Source: a bacterium (GTDB taxonomy: Bacteria > Bacteroidota > Bacteroidia > Bacteroidales > Muribaculaceae). Taken from it: a stretch of DNA of 5,658 nt. Below, piece by piece: positions 5,524 to 5,658 of this stretch. A program made the translations under genes and the position numbers. The DNA is taken from assembly GCA_004561555.1 (NCBI GenBank), contig SFVH01000055.1:1-5658 (forward strand), in the 5' to 3' direction. Each line of letters starts with the position of its first letter. The stretch's first letter is position 1. The notes under the pieces were generated by a model. The model saw nothing but the letters and a program-made list of their open reading frames with translations. It was not told the origin of the DNA and searched no databases.

Positions 5524-5658
5524 TCAAATTATCCCCCCAATTCTAATTATTGTCGCAGTAGCCTTGGCGCACTCGTTTGCGTTCTTGCCGTGCTTAAGTT
5601 TGCACGCAATCAAGAAGTTCGTGCTGCGCTCTGTGAGCGTGAGGATAGCCCCCTTGCC
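5524..5658 (-). pseudogene. Truncated IS30-family-like transposase remnant
   Basis: An open frame enters from the right edge and ends at TGA 5526-5524, giving 44 residues. Its start, KGAILTLTERSTNFL, matches by recall the part of IS30-family DDE transposases just after the first catalytic Asp. The next part, KLKHGKNANECAKAT, fits the following helix. After about residue 34 (near 5557) the family pattern should continue through the TITSDNG block with the second Asp. Instead the frame reads TIIRIGGII and stops, and neither other frame restores the family sequence. The catalytic C-terminal half is therefore missing here, and the element is probably a dead fragment cut by deletion or recombination. 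No inverted terminal repeat was recognised. The family call rests on memory of the motif over only about 34 residues; the N-terminal half lies outside the window. Confidence 0.6.

Noticed and set aside
5401..5658. Integrative element inserted at the tRNA-Arg
   Set aside because: The transposase fragment is on the 5' side of the tRNA, no direct repeat of the tRNA 3' end was seen in the window, and no integrase is visible.
1..5658. CRISPR array, riboswitch or defence system
   Set aside because: No regularly spaced repeats, no long structured leader and no defence-related domains were found; apart from the edges, all stretches are filled by the listed genes.

Overview
The window looks like ordinary chromosome from a member of the Bacteroidales; the genus cannot be fixed from this sequence. 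Three things point there. The promoters fit the Bacteroidetes form, with a TTTG-like box, 19-20 bp, then TAnnTTTG. Genes start without a visible Shine-Dalgarno sequence. The window also holds a PCMD-type lipoprotein paired with a PorT-like outer-membrane barrel, an arrangement typical of gut Bacteroidales. No strong candidate for an undescribed system was found; the findings are modest.

Layout. At the left edge (1-261, minus) lies the 5' part of an AT-rich gene that runs out of the window; it encodes a protein with an N-terminal hydrophobic segment and is not recognised. Next come four minus-strand genes that read from about 3944 down to 307: a PCMD lipoprotein, a PorT-like outer-membrane barrel (overlapping by one base in TAATG), a branched-chain amino acid aminotransferase (30 bp further on) and an HD-domain phosphohydrolase (3 bp further on). 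A good promoter sits just upstream of the lipoprotein gene, and no terminator is visible inside the cluster, so the four may share a transcript. The first pair is an envelope module and the second pair is cytoplasmic.

The divergent intergenic region 3945-4090 carries back-to-back Bacteroidetes promoters. The plus-strand one drives exodeoxyribonuclease III, followed 8 bp later by a small cysteine-rich C_GCAxxG_C_C family protein. A perfect 12-bp-stem hairpin (5340-5378) separates that gene from a convergent tRNA-Arg(CCU), which has its own recognisable promoter. At the right edge (5524-5658, minus) is the end of an IS30-family-like transposase reading frame that seems truncated, so the tRNA appears to border the scar of an old mobile element.
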